A DNA stretch of 64,000 nt from Candidula unifasciata (GCA_905116865.2 CAJHNH020008546.1:67501-131500), one strand, 5' to 3'; counted from the stretch's first letter, positions 33,489 through 44,837 are shown. The notes: a model not told the origin generated them from the letters alone. Program-made: numbers and translations.

Positions 33489-33670
33489 CGGTGCATTGTT
33501 GTTGCCGTCAATGACATTGGCGGTGATCGTACAGTCAGCAGTTAATCCGCCGCCGTCAGTAGCTCTCAGGGTTAATGTGTACTGGTTAGCAGTTGTGTAC
33601 TCAAGAGGCTTGGCCAAGTACATATTACAGTTTGCTGCATCCAAAGAAAACATACGGGCCTGATTGCCAC
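33489..33670 (-). CDS. Cadherin gene, exon b (second half of the same EC repeat)
   Basis: The exon is 182 nt with acceptor TTCTACAG and donor CCG|GTAAGA. It begins with 2 nt that complete a Gly codon split with exon a, and ends in phase 0. The protein shows FSLD, PLEY (in place of LDYE), the strand motif LRATDGGG and the terminal linker DGNNNAP, which corresponds to DVNDNAP. Joined to exon a it completes one EC repeat of about 110 residues. It carries two further Cys (in ANC and ADC), so this repeat has four. The phase match and domain continuity are direct evidence that the two exons belong to one gene. Confidence 0.87.
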
Positions 33671-33764
33671 CTGTAGAATTTGAAACACGATGAACCAAAA
33701 TGCAAGTTCTGCTGATTGTTTCCCCTTTACCTCTCTTCTTTCCCTCATTAATTAGTCATTTCCT

Positions 33765-33970
33765 TGTGAGATGCAATTTTTCGTTATTTTAAAGCCCCAC
33801 CCTGGCTATAGCCAGGGGCCGCAATATAGCCCGGCCAATAATATGGCCTAATGGCTGAACGCAGTTTCCGGGACCTCTCCACGGGTGATGCTTATCCACA
33901 TGGTGGCACTTTGTGTCATCGAGTGTTTATCGCTTGTGTGATGTCCTAGTGGGGTAAAATGTATTACTAA
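33765..33970 (-). repeat. Repeat D copy 7
   Basis: An inverted copy from GATGCAATTTTTCGTTATTT to ATGTCCTAGTGGGGTA, about 95 bp beyond the acceptor of cadherin exon b (33670). Confidence 0.82.
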
Positions 33971-34244
33971 CCTTCTTCCCCTGTGCTGCGCTTTACTTGA
34001 CGGTTTTGCCACCTCTGAGACTACAAGAATCTCACCCGGGATGATTCCCAACCGGGCAAATATTATATGCCACGTTCAAATGAGTGAGTGGCTAACGATT
34101 GTGGATCTAATGCAAGGTCTTTTGGCTTTAATCATATACGCGTCTTTTTTTTTTCGCTCCATCTGTTACAGTCATGACTGATGTATACTATAAACTTTAT
34201 AAGAAGTGCTAAAAGATTTTACCCACTAAGAAAACAGTGAACTT

Positions 34245-34540
34245 GCTTCAGAACAGTACTTGGTGTAATAGCCATGGACTCGGCTGATATACTGAATGCG
34301 CTATGAATAGAAAGACGTTTGCAAGGAAAAAGTGACTGAATCTGCAGCCCTGTCCAGACTGAAAGAACAGCAAGTTAAAATGAATGTGGCTAGCCAAGAG
34401 CACGTTGCGGGAAGCCAAGAAACCAACACATAACTGGTGTCAAGAGCCGCTACATGCTGCGGGATTTACTGAGGAGGGGATCCAAGCACTTATAGATTTA
34501 GTCTCTGTTCCGATAGGATAATCTATTGACTAACTAACTC
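34245..34540 (+). mobile_element. LINE tail, decayed
   Basis: Reads LRTVLGVIAMDSADILNAL-like text and then the TGCTGCGGGATTTACTGA block shared with 1230-1395. It ends in CTAACTAACT, a possible tail. Confidence 0.45.
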
Positions 34541-34787
34541 GATGTAAATTTTAAATGCCCTAATTCTTTTTTTTAAACTTGACTGGTTTATGTGACAGCT
34601 CTTCTTTAAGACTGATGTGTGGTTTGCTGTGATGCCAAGCCCTCAGGCAGCATCCTGAAGTGAGAGACCGGACGTCAAACCTGTGAGACTAATGACCGAC
34701 CATGATCGTTCACGATTGCAGACAAGACAATTAAGGTGGTGATGATTATGACGATGACTATGAAAACCATCTTGATGATCTTTTTCT

Positions 34788-35094
34788 TCTTCTTCTTCTT
34801 TTTCTTCTTCTTCTTCTTCTTCTTCTTCTTCTTCTTCTTCTTCTTCTTCTTCTTCTTCTTCTTCTTCTTCTTCTTCTTCTTCTTCTTCTTCTTCTTCTTC
34901 TTCTTCTTCTTCTTCTTCTTCTTCTTCTTCTTTCTCTTCTCTTCTCTTCTTCTTCTTCTTCTTTCTTCTTCTTCTTCTTCTTCTTCTTCTTCTTCTTCTT
35001 CTTCTTCTTCTTCTTCTTCTTCTTCTTCTTCTTCTTCTTCTTCTTCTTCTTCTTCTTCTCCTCCTCCTCCTCCTCCTCCTTCGTCTTCTTCCTT
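34788..35094. repeat. (TTC)n, (GAA)n on the cadherin sense strand
   Basis: About 300 bp of TTC with a few interruptions (TTTC, CTTCTC) and a (CTC)n block at 35058-35080. It lies in the intron between exons a and b, so the transcript would carry a long GAA run. The poly-Lys/Glu and poly-Ser/Phe frames are artefacts. Confidence 0.97.
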
Positions 35095-35104
35095 GTCTTC
35101 TCCC

Positions 35105-35225
35105 ACTGTCAAAACCGACGCTGGACGATTTGCTGCCAAATCACCCACAGTTGGTATCGAACTCTGCACTTAGGCATTACGAAGCACTTAGCTAATCATG
35201 CGAAGCACTTCCTAACGCCTAAGAT
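35105..35225 (-). mobile_element. SINE-1 copy
   Basis: On the minus strand TTAGGCGTTAGGAAGTGCTT and a B box like GAGTTCGATACC are followed by TTTGGCAGCAAATCGTCC. The head contains a partial duplication (GCATTACGAAGCACTTAGC and GCGAAGCACTTCC). Confidence 0.65.
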
Positions 35226-35444
35226 ACATGTGTATCACAAAATTTAAAAGCTATTACTTACTGTAAAACGTTGTATCCAAAAGTTGTATTTAAAAGTTGT
35301 ATTCAAAAGTTGAATCTCATGGGGTAACAAATACAGCAAGATTTTATGTTATTTGAGTTTCAAATCAGGTTGCAGAACTAAAATCAATATTTGTTTTTGG
35401 CTTTTTTTTTTTAAACTAGGTAATATTTGGTTTATTAGTTTGCT

Positions 35445-35695
35445 ATACGCCCTTAGAATGGATAAATCAAGACTTCCTTACCAAGCCCTCATTAGGACAC
35501 CACAGGAGAAAAGATCTCGTAGAAGACCAAGGGAAACCCTAGGTAGAACTATCATCAGGGAAGGCTCGCTCATGGGCCACTCAAACATCCAAGACCTACA
35601 ACAGATTGCAACGAACCGCCATGCATGGAGAGTCATGACCTCTGCCCTATGTGCCGCACTCGACACAAGAGGAAAGACTAATTAACTAACTAACT
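35445..35695 (+). mobile_element. LINE-R4 C-terminal fragment
   Basis: An open frame reads MDKSRLPYQALIRTPQEK, then NIQDLQQIATNRHAWRVM, and stops at RGKTN before an (ACTA)n tail. It matches 41330-41580. Confidence 0.75.
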
Positions 35696-35744
35696 AAGTT
35701 TGCTATTGCTCTTACAAAGATACACCTTTCTAAATCAATACAAG

Positions 35745-35845
35745 GCGGTCTTCCGCAAAATCGCTTACAGCTGGCACCGAACCAGGTACATAGGAATTAC
35801 TAAGCATGTTCGCATCGCCTAAGCAACAGACGCATAATGTGATTA
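35745..35845 (-). mobile_element. SINE-1 copy
   Basis: On the minus strand GCTTAGGCGATGCGAACATG is followed by a B-box-like GGTTCGGTGCCAGCTG. It ends about 20 bp before cadherin exon a. Confidence 0.6.
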
Positions 35846-35866
35846 CAGAATAGATAATTAACTTAC

Positions 35867-36019
35867 CAATGAAGTTGTATCCTATTGTCCCATCAGCCGT
35901 GCTGCTATCGTCTGAATCTGTAGCTTTGCAGCTGTAGATAAGACTGTCAACTGCCGTGTCCTCGGGTATTATAATAGGACTTAGACATGAAGTCATCTTT
36001 GGGGGGTCGTTTGACGACA
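35867..36019 (-). CDS. Cadherin gene, exon a (first half of an EC repeat)
   Basis: This is the most upstream cadherin exon found. It has 153 nt: 2 nt completing a Val codon, 50 codons, and 1 nt left over. The acceptor reads TTTTCTTGCAG and the donor ATTG|GTAAGT on the minus strand. The protein opens with SSNDPPKM, which resembles the end-of-repeat motif xDxNDxxP. It then shows PED (Ca-binding xEx position) and the strand motif KATDSD. Cadherin EC repeats are about 110-residue extracellular domains that bind calcium between repeats and mediate adhesion. Two Cys (in TSC and YSC) could form a disulfide. The phase-1 start implies an exon further upstream that I could not find. The specific cadherin subfamily is not identifiable. 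Confidence 0.85.
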
Positions 36020-36053
36020 CTGCAAGAAAATAAATAAGTAAATAAACGTACAT

Positions 36054-37015
36054 ACGCAGAATGTAGGAAACATTGTGAGGTAGCGTCGCCGCCTATTATT
36101 TAGCCAAAGGTGCTTGATAGCTATTTTGCATACATTTGTTATTCTGTGCATCTGGCTATTCCATCAAACCTGGACATCGGTCCTCAAGGGGAGGGACGAA
36201 GATAAAAATCGCAAATTTTGACCATTTTGGGTTTCCGTACATAATTCACAATTATTAATAGAAGAAGACAGCTGTGCAAAATGTGTTTTAAAAAGGAATG
36301 TGTTTTAAATCTCTCTTTCTGCATTTGCTGAAGCATTTACAACTTATTTATCTGAGTTTTAAAGCTCATTATACGTGCAAAAACTTTGCAAAAATTGTAT
36401 CTCGACTTCTAGTTAACTTAGAAACTTCCTTTAAGGTGTAAATTGTTCCGTTTTGTGAGGCGTGAACAACAAATTTTCATGGCTCACAGTATAAAAGACA
36501 AATTTTCCTTGGTCCATTCATTCTTCTAGTACGAAGCAGGTATAATTTAGTTCATTCTTCCCCAGAAAGTATTTTTTTTTAACCAAAATATTTTTAGGCC
36601 AGAAATTTAAGAGAGTTACAATAATAACACTATCACAAATAAAGAGTTAAAGTTAACACTAAAAGCTAAGGGAGTTGGTGTAACAACTGGATGTGGCATA
36701 GGGAGTTAAAAAAAATTTATAATGAAAACCCAGCAAACGAGTATTCGGTTGTCTGGTGATGAATAAATTAAACAGATAAATTTTTGTAAGTTTTAGGCTG
36801 TTTCACGCGTTTCTCATTGTCCCTGTGCTGTTGTATACTGACGAAAGCTTTCTGGCTACAATGTAATTTTTTGTTTCAAAAGGGGGTAACTTTGTTTCAT
36901 GTTTTAGATGCAAGAGAACAATAGGTGGGCAACGACCCAAGATGGAGGACAACATCAAGAGATAGACCGGCAGCAGTCTGGGCCACAAAAATAATAAGTG
37001 ACTCAGAAATGTTTA
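36054..37015. other. No gene seen
   Basis: AT-rich DNA upstream of exon a. I looked here for the preceding cadherin exon and found none with matching phase. Confidence 0.5.
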
Positions 37016-37019
37016 AGTT

Positions 37020-37275
37020 ACTGTGTTTGAATTTGTAAACTCCCCGTGTCGGTTCGCAGAGTATACTCTTGAAAAGCCTGTCGTAAGAGGCAACATTGTG
37101 GGGATGTTTGTTTCGAAGACCGAGTGCATTTACGTAAGAACGAACAGCCTGCTGTCAAAGTAAGCCAGATCTGTAAAACGGATTTGCGTACAAATCTTAA
37201 GTTCTGGAACAAGACCAAAGTCCAGAAGTGGAGAAACATCTATAACTTTCTCGGATGATTTTACAGCCAGAAAGC
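37020..37275 (+). mobile_element. Repeat F copy, inverted
   Basis: Carries TCTTAAGTTCTGGAACAAGA, CCAGAAGTGGAGAAACATC and ACAGCCAGAAAGCGCAAAGA, the reverse of the order at 25029 and 61130. Confidence 0.55.
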
Positions 37276-37390
37276 GCAAAGAAGAGGAAAGATAAATGGG
37301 TGAATAAACGAACAAATTGATTATAATATAAAGCAGGTGAAATATGGATACGTTCTATGAACATACATATACAACATACATACTATATAA

Positions 37391-37795
37391 AGACATACAG
37401 ACATTACATCGGTACTATAGATGAACATACAGACCTAAATCGGTACGATAGAGGAACAAACAGACAATACATCAGTATGATATATAAACATACAGATACT
37501 ACACTGGTACGATAGATGAACATACAGATGCTACATCGGTGCAATAGATGAACAAACAGACACTACATCGGTATCATATATGAGCATACAGATACTAAAT
37601 CGGTACGATAGATAAACATACAGATACTGCATCGGTACAGTAAATAAACATACAAACACTCCATCGGTACAAAAGATAAATATACAGACACTACATCCAT
37701 ACCATAGATAAACGTACAAACACAATTCATCGATGCGATAGATGAACATACAGACACTCCATCGGTATGACATATTAACATACAGACAATCGGTC
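37391..37795. repeat. Degenerate 32-bp tandem repeat, about 13 copies
   Basis: The unit is near ACATCGGTACGATAGATGAA plus CATACAGATACT. Divergence between units is high. Short Tyr/Cys-rich frames on the minus strand are products of the repeat. Confidence 0.9.
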
Positions 37796-37975
37796 GGTAC
37801 GACTCACAGCCCAATGTAATCACAACCCTACATAAGCCTGGCTTTTGCTGCGACACTGACCCACTCCTTTCCTCGTCTAGTGTTATGAAGCCCACAGACA
37901 TGTCTAATTGTATCTTCGGCTTGTGCTATCCATGACTCTTCTCTCTTCAGGCTGTGACCATTTAGCTCTGCCTAG
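37796..37975 (-). mobile_element. LINE-H fragment
   Basis: CCCAATGTAATCACAACCCT, GACCCACTCCTTTCCTCG and GTCTAATTGTATCTTCGGCT match 63318-63440 in the longer LINE-H copy. The junction with the 32-bp repeat is abrupt. Confidence 0.65.
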
Positions 37976-37984
37976 GACTTCATG

Positions 37985-38390
37985 CAGGAGTTGACGTCAA
38001 AAACGGGGACATCATCATCAGTCATCAGGTCCTTTACAGGGGGTCGCTCTCGTCCAAATACACATGAAATTCTCTCTTTCTCTGGCTAATTCTCCAGCCC
38101 AATGCATCTTCGGTATCCTGTATCCACTATCGGGGAGGGCTGCCTCTGCTTCGTTTTCTGTACTTCCATCCCTATTCTCTCAAGGCTACCATAACGTTTA
38201 ACCTGCCCAAAATACCTCAGCTTTTCGGGACAGAATGCTTTAAATGAGCCAATTCTTCTCGATGTTCAGAGCATGTAGGGTGTCGATGTTTTTAGTTCTT
38301 TTTGATACATGGTACTCTAAGAATCTTTCTGTATCAGTCAAAAGCTCCGATTTAAACAGTACATACAACTACCTTTTATAGTACATTTAC
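37985..38390 (-). mobile_element. LINE 3' fragment with (ATG)n tail
   Basis: Plus strand CATCATCATCAGTCATCAGG is followed by GGTCCTTTACAGGGGGTCGC and TACCTCAGCTTTTCGGGACA. On the minus strand it reads an RYFGQVKRYGSLE-like stretch. It is a diverged LINE-R2 relative. Confidence 0.65.
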
Positions 38391-38689
38391 AACTTTAAAA
38401 TAGTATATTATGGTTATCAGATGGTGTAAGAAAGAAGCTTCGTCAGGCGCGCAGATAAGGCAGTGGTCATCAGATCCTGTAGCTTGTGCATCAGGCTTTG
38501 TTCCAAGCGTAATTATGTTACCTTTGATTTGAAATTACAGAAGCGAGCCTGGTGAGGAATCATGATGCATGGCCAACAATGCTGTCCAGGTTTTTTGCTC
38601 AGGAGAGGAGGTACATCGTCCCTGGCTTTAATTAGTATCGCTATGGGCTGTGGTTCTTCTGCTTCTCTATAACACAATAGCATCCTCTC

Positions 38690-39080
38690 ATCTGAGTGAC
38701 TGACATCCACCCCAACAGTACCGTACAACCAGCGATAAACACCCAGTGAAAAAAGTGACCATATTCGGATGAGAATATCCAAGTACAGGTCCTAGAAACC
38801 CTGTTCATCCCTTAGGTTATATTAGGGACCCCAACTACAGCCGGGGTAGAGTTTTTAAATAATTGTTTGTTACTGCGTCCCATATTGGGGCAACATTTAC
38901 TCTTATGTGTGAGAGAAGTTTAACCCCTCCAAGATCATACAACGAGCGACAAATATCCAGTGACACAAAGTGTCACTATTCGGATGAGAATTACCCGAGT
39001 ACAGGTCTCAGAAACCCCTTTCATCCATTAGGTTATATTAGGGACCCGGACTACAGCCGTGGTGGGGCATGGAAATAACA
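38690..39080 (+). repeat. Repeat D copies 8 and 9, head to tail
   Basis: Two copies follow each other in the same orientation (38690-38862 and 38868-39080). Both have the unusual ATTCGGATGAGAAT and TTAGGTTATATTAGGGACCC variants, so they are a local duplication rather than separate insertions. Confidence 0.82.
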
Positions 39081-39234
39081 CTGTCAGGCCTACGCGAACG
39101 TATAAAGGCACCATAGGGTGATGATGATGCTAGCATCGATGTAGCAAACACCCAGGCTAGCATCAGATCTAAATCCTGACGCTAAAGGTCAAAGGGTATC
39201 TAGAGTGACGGGAGAGAGGAGACAATACCTTCAT

Positions 39235-39401
39235 CATCCTTATGTGCCCTGCTGACTGGCGTGCCGCGATCAAGCCATTTCCACATTCTGCGATTTTCAA
39301 CAGCATGTTTTAGTTCGAGTTTTGTGTTCCTCTGTCTCTCTTTCCAATGACCTTTCCAGTGGTCACGACATGTTTCAGCTGGACTTTGCTGTGCTATCAT
39401 A
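39235..39401 (-). mobile_element. LINE-R3-like 3' end
   Basis: The minus strand reads ETCRDHWKGHWKERQRNT, then ENRRMWKWLDRG, then VSRAHKDDE, the typical LINE-R3 C-terminus. Confidence 0.65.
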
Positions 39402-39640
39402 CCGAGAGGCGGCCTCATCAGGCGGTACTGTAAAAGGGGCAGGGGGACGGCATAAACAGCGATATCAAAATACAGTGTGAACTTTCGATCTGACAGCGCG
39501 AAGATATTAGAGGCAACATTTTGAAGACTTGCATCATTCTTAGAAAATCTACCGCACGCGACTGTGTTCCAATTACCTTCTTCTAATATGACACCCACCC
39601 CACCCACCACACCCCCGAAAAAAAAAGGATTAAATCTATC
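39402..39640. mobile_element. Repeat G insertion
   Basis: GGCGGCCTCATCAGGCGG and GAAAATCTACCGCACGCGAC recur in similar order at 44570-44770. It splits a LINE. The type of element is unknown. Confidence 0.45.
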
Positions 39641-39855
39641 TCTTTCTCATGTTTGTGGAAAGCTGTAATCGTACCCTTGTCTCTTTCAACACACTTAGGT
39701 TGCTCTTTTTGGCTGTCCAAGGAATTCTAAGAATTCTTCTGTCAAACCAAATCCTCGAGGCCTTAAGACATTTTCTAGCTAGGTTATTAATTATCAATGA
39801 TTCACAATACGTTGAAAATGGCACTATAAACATACGATCATTCTTTTTCTAACCT
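39641..39855 (-). mobile_element. LINE-R3-like C-terminal fragment
   Basis: The minus strand reads LKASRIWFDRRILRIPWTAK, then KSNLSVLKETRVRLQLS. It continues the fragment at 39235 across repeat G. Confidence 0.72.
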
Positions 39856-40385
39856 CCAATTCCATCGATTTATTGCATAAAATGTTCTTACCTGCATTAA
39901 AAACAGCCACTATGATGGAAAAGAACACAGAAAATCTACAATCCATGCTGAATGAACACCATAAACAACACAGCCAGTACAGCTCAAAGACCAAATCCTA
40001 TCTACCTCTTACACCCCAGTTAACACCCACCAGTAAATTAACTGACTACGTTCTAGTGCTGGCACTTCTGTTCTCGATCGTCACTAATCGATCGATCGCT
40101 TATCAGCACGTGGTGCCATATATTTAGACAGGCCAGGTATGTTCTTTGCCTACTGAGAGAATCAAAATATCATGGTTGAGTAACTCCGTTAAAATAATTC
40201 GGTTGGCCTGCCGGCTTTCTTGGCTGTAGGTGAAAATCAGTTCGCGAGGCTTGTTTTTAAATCAGCAGTAAACCTGTAATGGAGTACTTTCTCTGGCAGT
40301 GGTGTCGCACTGATGTGGCAATACACTGTGTGCCAAGGCCAATAGAGAATGCATAGTATTGTAAAGATTCCTTGCTGACTTATGC
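39856..40385. other. No gene seen
   Basis: An 84-codon frame at 39873-40127 has no recognisable feature. Nothing else was supported. Confidence 0.4.
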
Positions 40386-40389
40386 TGAT

Positions 40390-41070
40390 GATGTCCCACA
40401 ATTCACGCCCACGTGATTTGATTACCTATACAGTGGTGAGAGGAAAGAGAAGTGGGAGTTCGTAGCAAAGGCCAATGGAACATCTTTAGTTCAAGACAGC
40501 CTGGTATACGACACCACAACATCTAGCATGAAAATGGGGGTGGAAAAGGTAATTGCAGTTCTCCTGTGGCTAGAGAACAAGATGCATACACATGTCGTAA
40601 TTGTAACAAACTCTGAAAGCTTGCTGAGAAAGGTGAAAAGAGGAATGTTTCCAGCAGAGTGGCTAGCTACACTGGGAAATTGTCACGGGTAGTGAGTATA
40701 TTCTGGATCTTTTCTCCGGGCTATGCTGGCATGGTGGGTAATGAACAGGTAGACAGATTGACTGGATCTGCAGCACTGGGTGGTGAATTGATTCATTACA
40801 AAACAGATGTTGTCAAGGCCCTTCGGGAACAAGCAACGGAATCAGTAGAGAAAAAAGATTATCAGTAGAGAGAGAATGAGGCACCTGGGTGTAACCAGAG
40901 GGTCTAGCCGGCTGACTACATTTAGAGAAAAGGCGAGACGGATATTTAACCAGATTGTGACCGGTACCATCATTTTCTAAACTCTGCGCTGGCTACTGTA
41001 GATGAGGACGGAGCATTCATGGGAATGCCTCGAATGCTGTGATGTCAACTCTTGACCCAACTCAACTCAA
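40390..41070 (+). mobile_element. LINE-H copy (RNase H domain and tail)
   Basis: The plus strand covers the ITYT/DG start of RNase H, MGVEKVIAVLLWLENKM, the IFSPGYAGMVGNEQVDRLTG end and the LINE-H tail to NS and a stop, followed by ACCCAACTCAACTCAACAAC. The catalytic TDSES is altered to TNSES and there are several stops. Confidence 0.82.
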
Positions 41071-41329
41071 CAACCCTGTCTCACGGTTATAGTATTTTAA
41101 CTCAATTAAGATTCAAAGATAGTTACTCAATAGCCCACAGCATAAGGGGGCAGAATTTGTTGAAGAAACAGATGTCTGCGACTAGAAGAGTTAAAGCAAA
41201 ACTCCCAGAGCATATTTTACAAGACTGCTGAGATTGCCTAGTCGGCGGGAGGAAAAATGATCAACAGAAACGACCAATCTAGAAAAGCTATGAGCCACAA
41301 GTGCCAACCTCGAGTCTTGTTTTACTATA

Positions 41330-41580
41330 TTGGCCCTGCACTGAGAACGGATAAGACAAGACTTCCCCACCAAGCCCTCATATGGACACCAGAAGGGAAA
41401 AGAAAACTGAGAAGAAAAAGAGAGATCTTGCGTAGAACCACCATCAGGGAAGGCTCAACCATGGGCCTAATGAACATCCAAGACCTAAAACAGGTGGCAA
41501 CGAACAGTTAGACTTGGAGAGCTATTACCTCTGCCCTCTTCATAGCCCTGTAGTCAAGAGAAAAGACTAAGTAACTGTAT
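41330..41580 (+). mobile_element. LINE-R4 C-terminal fragment
   Basis: Reads LRTDKTRLPHQALIWTPEGK, then NIQDLKQVATNS and a stop. It is paralogous to 35445-35695. Confidence 0.72.
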
Positions 41581-41694
41581 TGTTTGTCACCCACGCTGGA
41601 ATCGATGCATGGAAATCGCTAGCTTAAAAAGACGGTCAAGTTAGACGACAATCCGTATGTGATCATGATTTAAGAAACGACGTCTAGACACTCG

Positions 41695-41850
41695 AAAGCG
41701 AATCAGAAGGTCGCTCCTAGGAAATAAAGGCGGACGGCGTGGTGCTGACCAAATCACCCATCTTGTGCCGATTGGTGTAAAAAAATTAGGTCTCACCCCA
41801 CATACCATATAAGCCTAAAGGCGCCGAAAAGGGTCCTTTACTTTTTATGT
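41695..41850 (+). mobile_element. SINE-2 copy, internally deleted
   Basis: Head GTCTAGACACTCGAAAGCGA and body TGGTGCTGACCAAATCACCC are joined without the middle part. The terminal GGCGCCGAAAAGGGTCC is present. Confidence 0.65.
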
Positions 41851-42104
41851 GAACATTAATAACAAGATCAAGGCAGCTAACACACTAGATCATTTCCCAT
41901 CCTGAATACAATTATGAAGTCTAAATCAACACCCTCACAGAAATCAAAAGACCTTCAATTTTAGATTCGTACTAAACACAAAAGACTTCAAAGATATATG
42001 TACAAGAATTTCAAGACTGAACACTCAGAACTTCGCCCGTGTAGACAGATACCATAAAATATTAAACAATTACTTCAGACAAGCTGTCGGCATAAAAAAG
42101 AGAG

Positions 42105-42818
42105 GACTTGAAATTAGCCAGTTACAATTAGCTGTCTCCTCATTGGATGCGATTTTTTGTTATTTTGAAGCACCATCCCGTCTTTTGCCGGGAGCTCTGA
42201 ATATAACCGGGCCATAAATAAGTCGATATGGACTAACGGCTGAAAGGGGTTTCTGGGACCTCTCCACGGATGATCCTCATCTGCATAGTGACACTTTGTA
42301 TCACCAGTCGCGTGTGTTATGTCCCGGTGGGGTACATCTACCTACCTGTCTTAGCCAGTTACATAATGCCATCCCCGTGTGGGATGCAATCTTTCGATAT
42401 TCGAAGCCCCACCCTGCCTTTTTTCCAGGGGCTCTAAATATAGTCAGGCCTTAAATATGGCCTAACGGCTGAACGGGGTTTCTGGGACCTCTCCTCTGGT
42501 GATCCTCATCCGCATGGTGGCACTTTGTGTTACCTGGTGTTTATCGCTCTTTGTGATGTTCAGATGGGGTACAAATTATATACCTGCATACGTTAGCCAG
42601 TTAGATTCAGATGAAAGTTACCAATATGGGTCGCAATTTTTTATTTTAAAACCCAACTTAGCTGTTGCCAGGAGCCCTAATTTAACCCAACGTATGGGTC
42701 AAACGGAGTTTCTAGGACCTATACCCAGGCGATCCTCATCCGAATGGTAACATGTTATGTCACAGGGTGTTTATCGCTTGGTGAGATGACCTGATACGGT
42801 TGAACGTCAGTCAAACAA
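42105..42818 (-). repeat. Repeat D copies 10-12, tandem array
   Basis: Three inverted copies follow each other with a period of about 230-245 bp. A short linker TTAGCCAGTTA precedes each. This is a tandem amplification of the element together with its flank. Confidence 0.85.
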
Positions 42819-42888
42819 TCCTAGCTGGTTACTATTCTGCCGGCATAGATAAAATAAAGAAGCAGATTCGTTTTGCAAAAACGTTCGT

Positions 42889-42892
<4 letters not shown>

Positions 42893-42974
<82 letters not shown>
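42893..42974. repeat. (GA)n microsatellite
   Basis: About 40 perfect GA units. Confidence 0.97.
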
Positions 42975-42977
<3 letters not shown>

Positions 42978-43289
42978 TAGTGACTTCAAATCCGCCCATG
43001 CGAAACGAAATGTTTCTATAACATCAATCTTTTTAAATTCCACGGCAGTCGAATGACGCCTTACGTCACAGTCAAGGATGAAATGAGCCCACGGAACCGA
43101 TTCGATCGAACCAACCATTTAACTGCCGCCTAGTAACGGCATCAACAAACAAGACTGCATTAAAAAAGGCCTGGTTACTTTGTTGCTCGTCTGATAAGAG
43201 ATTTTACGTTACGTTAGGGCGTATTTCTGTGAAAGAGAAGAGGAGAATGCGAGACTGAGTGGGGAGAGGGGGGAGGGCAGTTATGTTTG

Positions 43290-43505
43290 TTTGTTTTTGT
43301 ATCCAAAAGCCATGAGCTGTTAACCCTTAGGCTGGGAATTATGGATATCGCAACCTTCCGGTCTTGATTCCATTGTAAATACCGTAAATCTGGAAGAAAT
43401 GTGACTTTTCTGCCTACCCCCGGGAGTGAACCCGAACCACAAGGAGTTCGTCACCCGGTCACCGCGCAATTCGGTTTAGCCACCTGCGCTAGAGAGCCGG
43501 GCTGA
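43290..43505 (-). mobile_element. SINE-4 copy
   Basis: On the minus strand GGCTCTCTAGCGCAGGTGGC and a B box GGGTTCACTCCCGG, then the body through GATATCCATAATTCCCAGCC. Full-length relative to 54745-54955. Confidence 0.82.
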
Positions 43506-43584
43506 GGCTGTTATAAGGGTATGGGCTGAGTCAGATAAGACCATCTTTCTAGTATTTTGGGAAGAGGGAGGGGCGAAGTGACAT

Positions 43585-43640
43585 GGGAAGCGAAGGCGGC
43601 CGGTGTGAATGTTATCACATCAGTCACCCCTCTAGTGCCT
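43585..43640 (+). mobile_element. SINE-2 body fragment
   Basis: GGCGGCCGGTGTGAATGTTA and TCACATCAGTCACCC match the central part of SINE-2 only. Confidence 0.4.
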
Positions 43641-43974
43641 AACAATTTGTAAAATCTATGGGTTTAGCACCATATATCCGACTCGTGTCCGACATGGAAA
43701 GAATCCATTACTGTAGTTACCCTAGCAGTGATACAGATGACTAGGGCAACTATCCAAGCTTCTTGTATGTAACTAAGTTACTCCCTGGCTCCATAAAATC
43801 CCTAGCTTCTACGTTTTCATTTGTCCTCATAGTCACTTTTATTCATAATGTGTCTGTCGAATCAAAACTGAAATATGACTACGACTATGACAACAACTAC
43901 AGCAACAACAACAACAACAACAACAACAAACCAATAATATTAATAATAATAATATTTATGATAATAATAAATAA

Positions 43975-44110
43975 CGGGAGCAGAGGTGGTAGAGTGGCTT
44001 GGGTTCGAATCCACATCACGGGAATTTCTTTTGTTTCCAAAATTGACCTCATATCCCAGGTCGACTCAGCGTAACATGTGTACCGGGTAAAGTCCTGGGA
44101 ATTAAAGACG
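43975..44110 (+). mobile_element. SINE-2-like copy, 5' half
   Basis: GCAGAGGTGGTAGAGTGGCT and GGGTTCGAATCCACATCACG look like A and B boxes. TCCCAGGTCGACTCAGCG follows as in SINE-2. An (AAC)n/(AAT)n stretch precedes it. Confidence 0.6.
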
Positions 44111-44234
44111 TTCGTTAAGATATTTAGTACATCACTCACGGAGTGCTGCTTGGTCTACACAGAATATTGTGAGTCTGACTCGTAATTCCAACGTACCGCG
44201 ATCGAAACCCACTGCTGGCTGTGTGGATTTGTAT

Positions 44235-44415
44235 CATGGTATAGGGCGTTGCAAGTGGACCCAGCCTAAAATGGGTACCAGGATGGCTGTCCTGTGAAAA
44301 TAAAGACGGCAAACGTAATTATGACCACATTACCTACCTAGGGCCGATGGTCTGTGAAAATATGGGATGCTCTTCCCAGATACCCGAAGCGCCTTTCGTC
44401 AATAAAGGTACCTTT
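44235..44415 (+). mobile_element. SINE-2 body fragment
   Basis: GACCCAGCCTAAAATGGGTA, ACCACATTACCTACCTAGGG and CGAAGCGCC keep the SINE-2 order; divergence is high. Confidence 0.5.
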
Positions 44416-44429
44416 TTTTTTTTTTTAAT

Positions 44430-44800
44430 TCAACTTATCATATGCCAAGAGCGCCACTGGTGTAAAAACAAGGTCGTTTAATTTAAATAACTGGTATACA
44501 ATGTTAAACATAATTGTAGTCTCATAACACAGACTGTCTTTCTGCTGTAGAAAAGGTCCTAAACCGTGGGATCCAGGGCCCGGCCTTGAAGCGATCACAT
44601 CAGGCGGCACATTAAAACAAAAACACAAAAAAAAAAAACACAAAAAGGATGGAGTGGTAAAAGCAACGAAATCAAATTATAATACAAACTTTTGATCTGT
44701 CGGTGTGAAACTATTAGTGGCGGCATTTCTACGTCTTGCAACATACTGAGAAAATCTACCGCACCGGACTGGTGATAGCAACCACTACAGGAGCCTTGCC
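44430..44800. mobile_element. Repeat G copy
   Basis: CACATCAGGCGGCAC and GAGAAAATCTACCGCACCGG match 39402-39640. It may include hAT-like termini but none was resolved. Confidence 0.4.
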
Positions 44801-44837
44801 TTCATCAGTAGAAGTCATTCGAAAATGTTTCGGTGCT

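Noticed and set aside
34675..35173. Poly-Glu/Lys frame of 164 codons and poly-Phe/Ser frame of 145 codons
   Set aside because: They translate the (TTC)n array.
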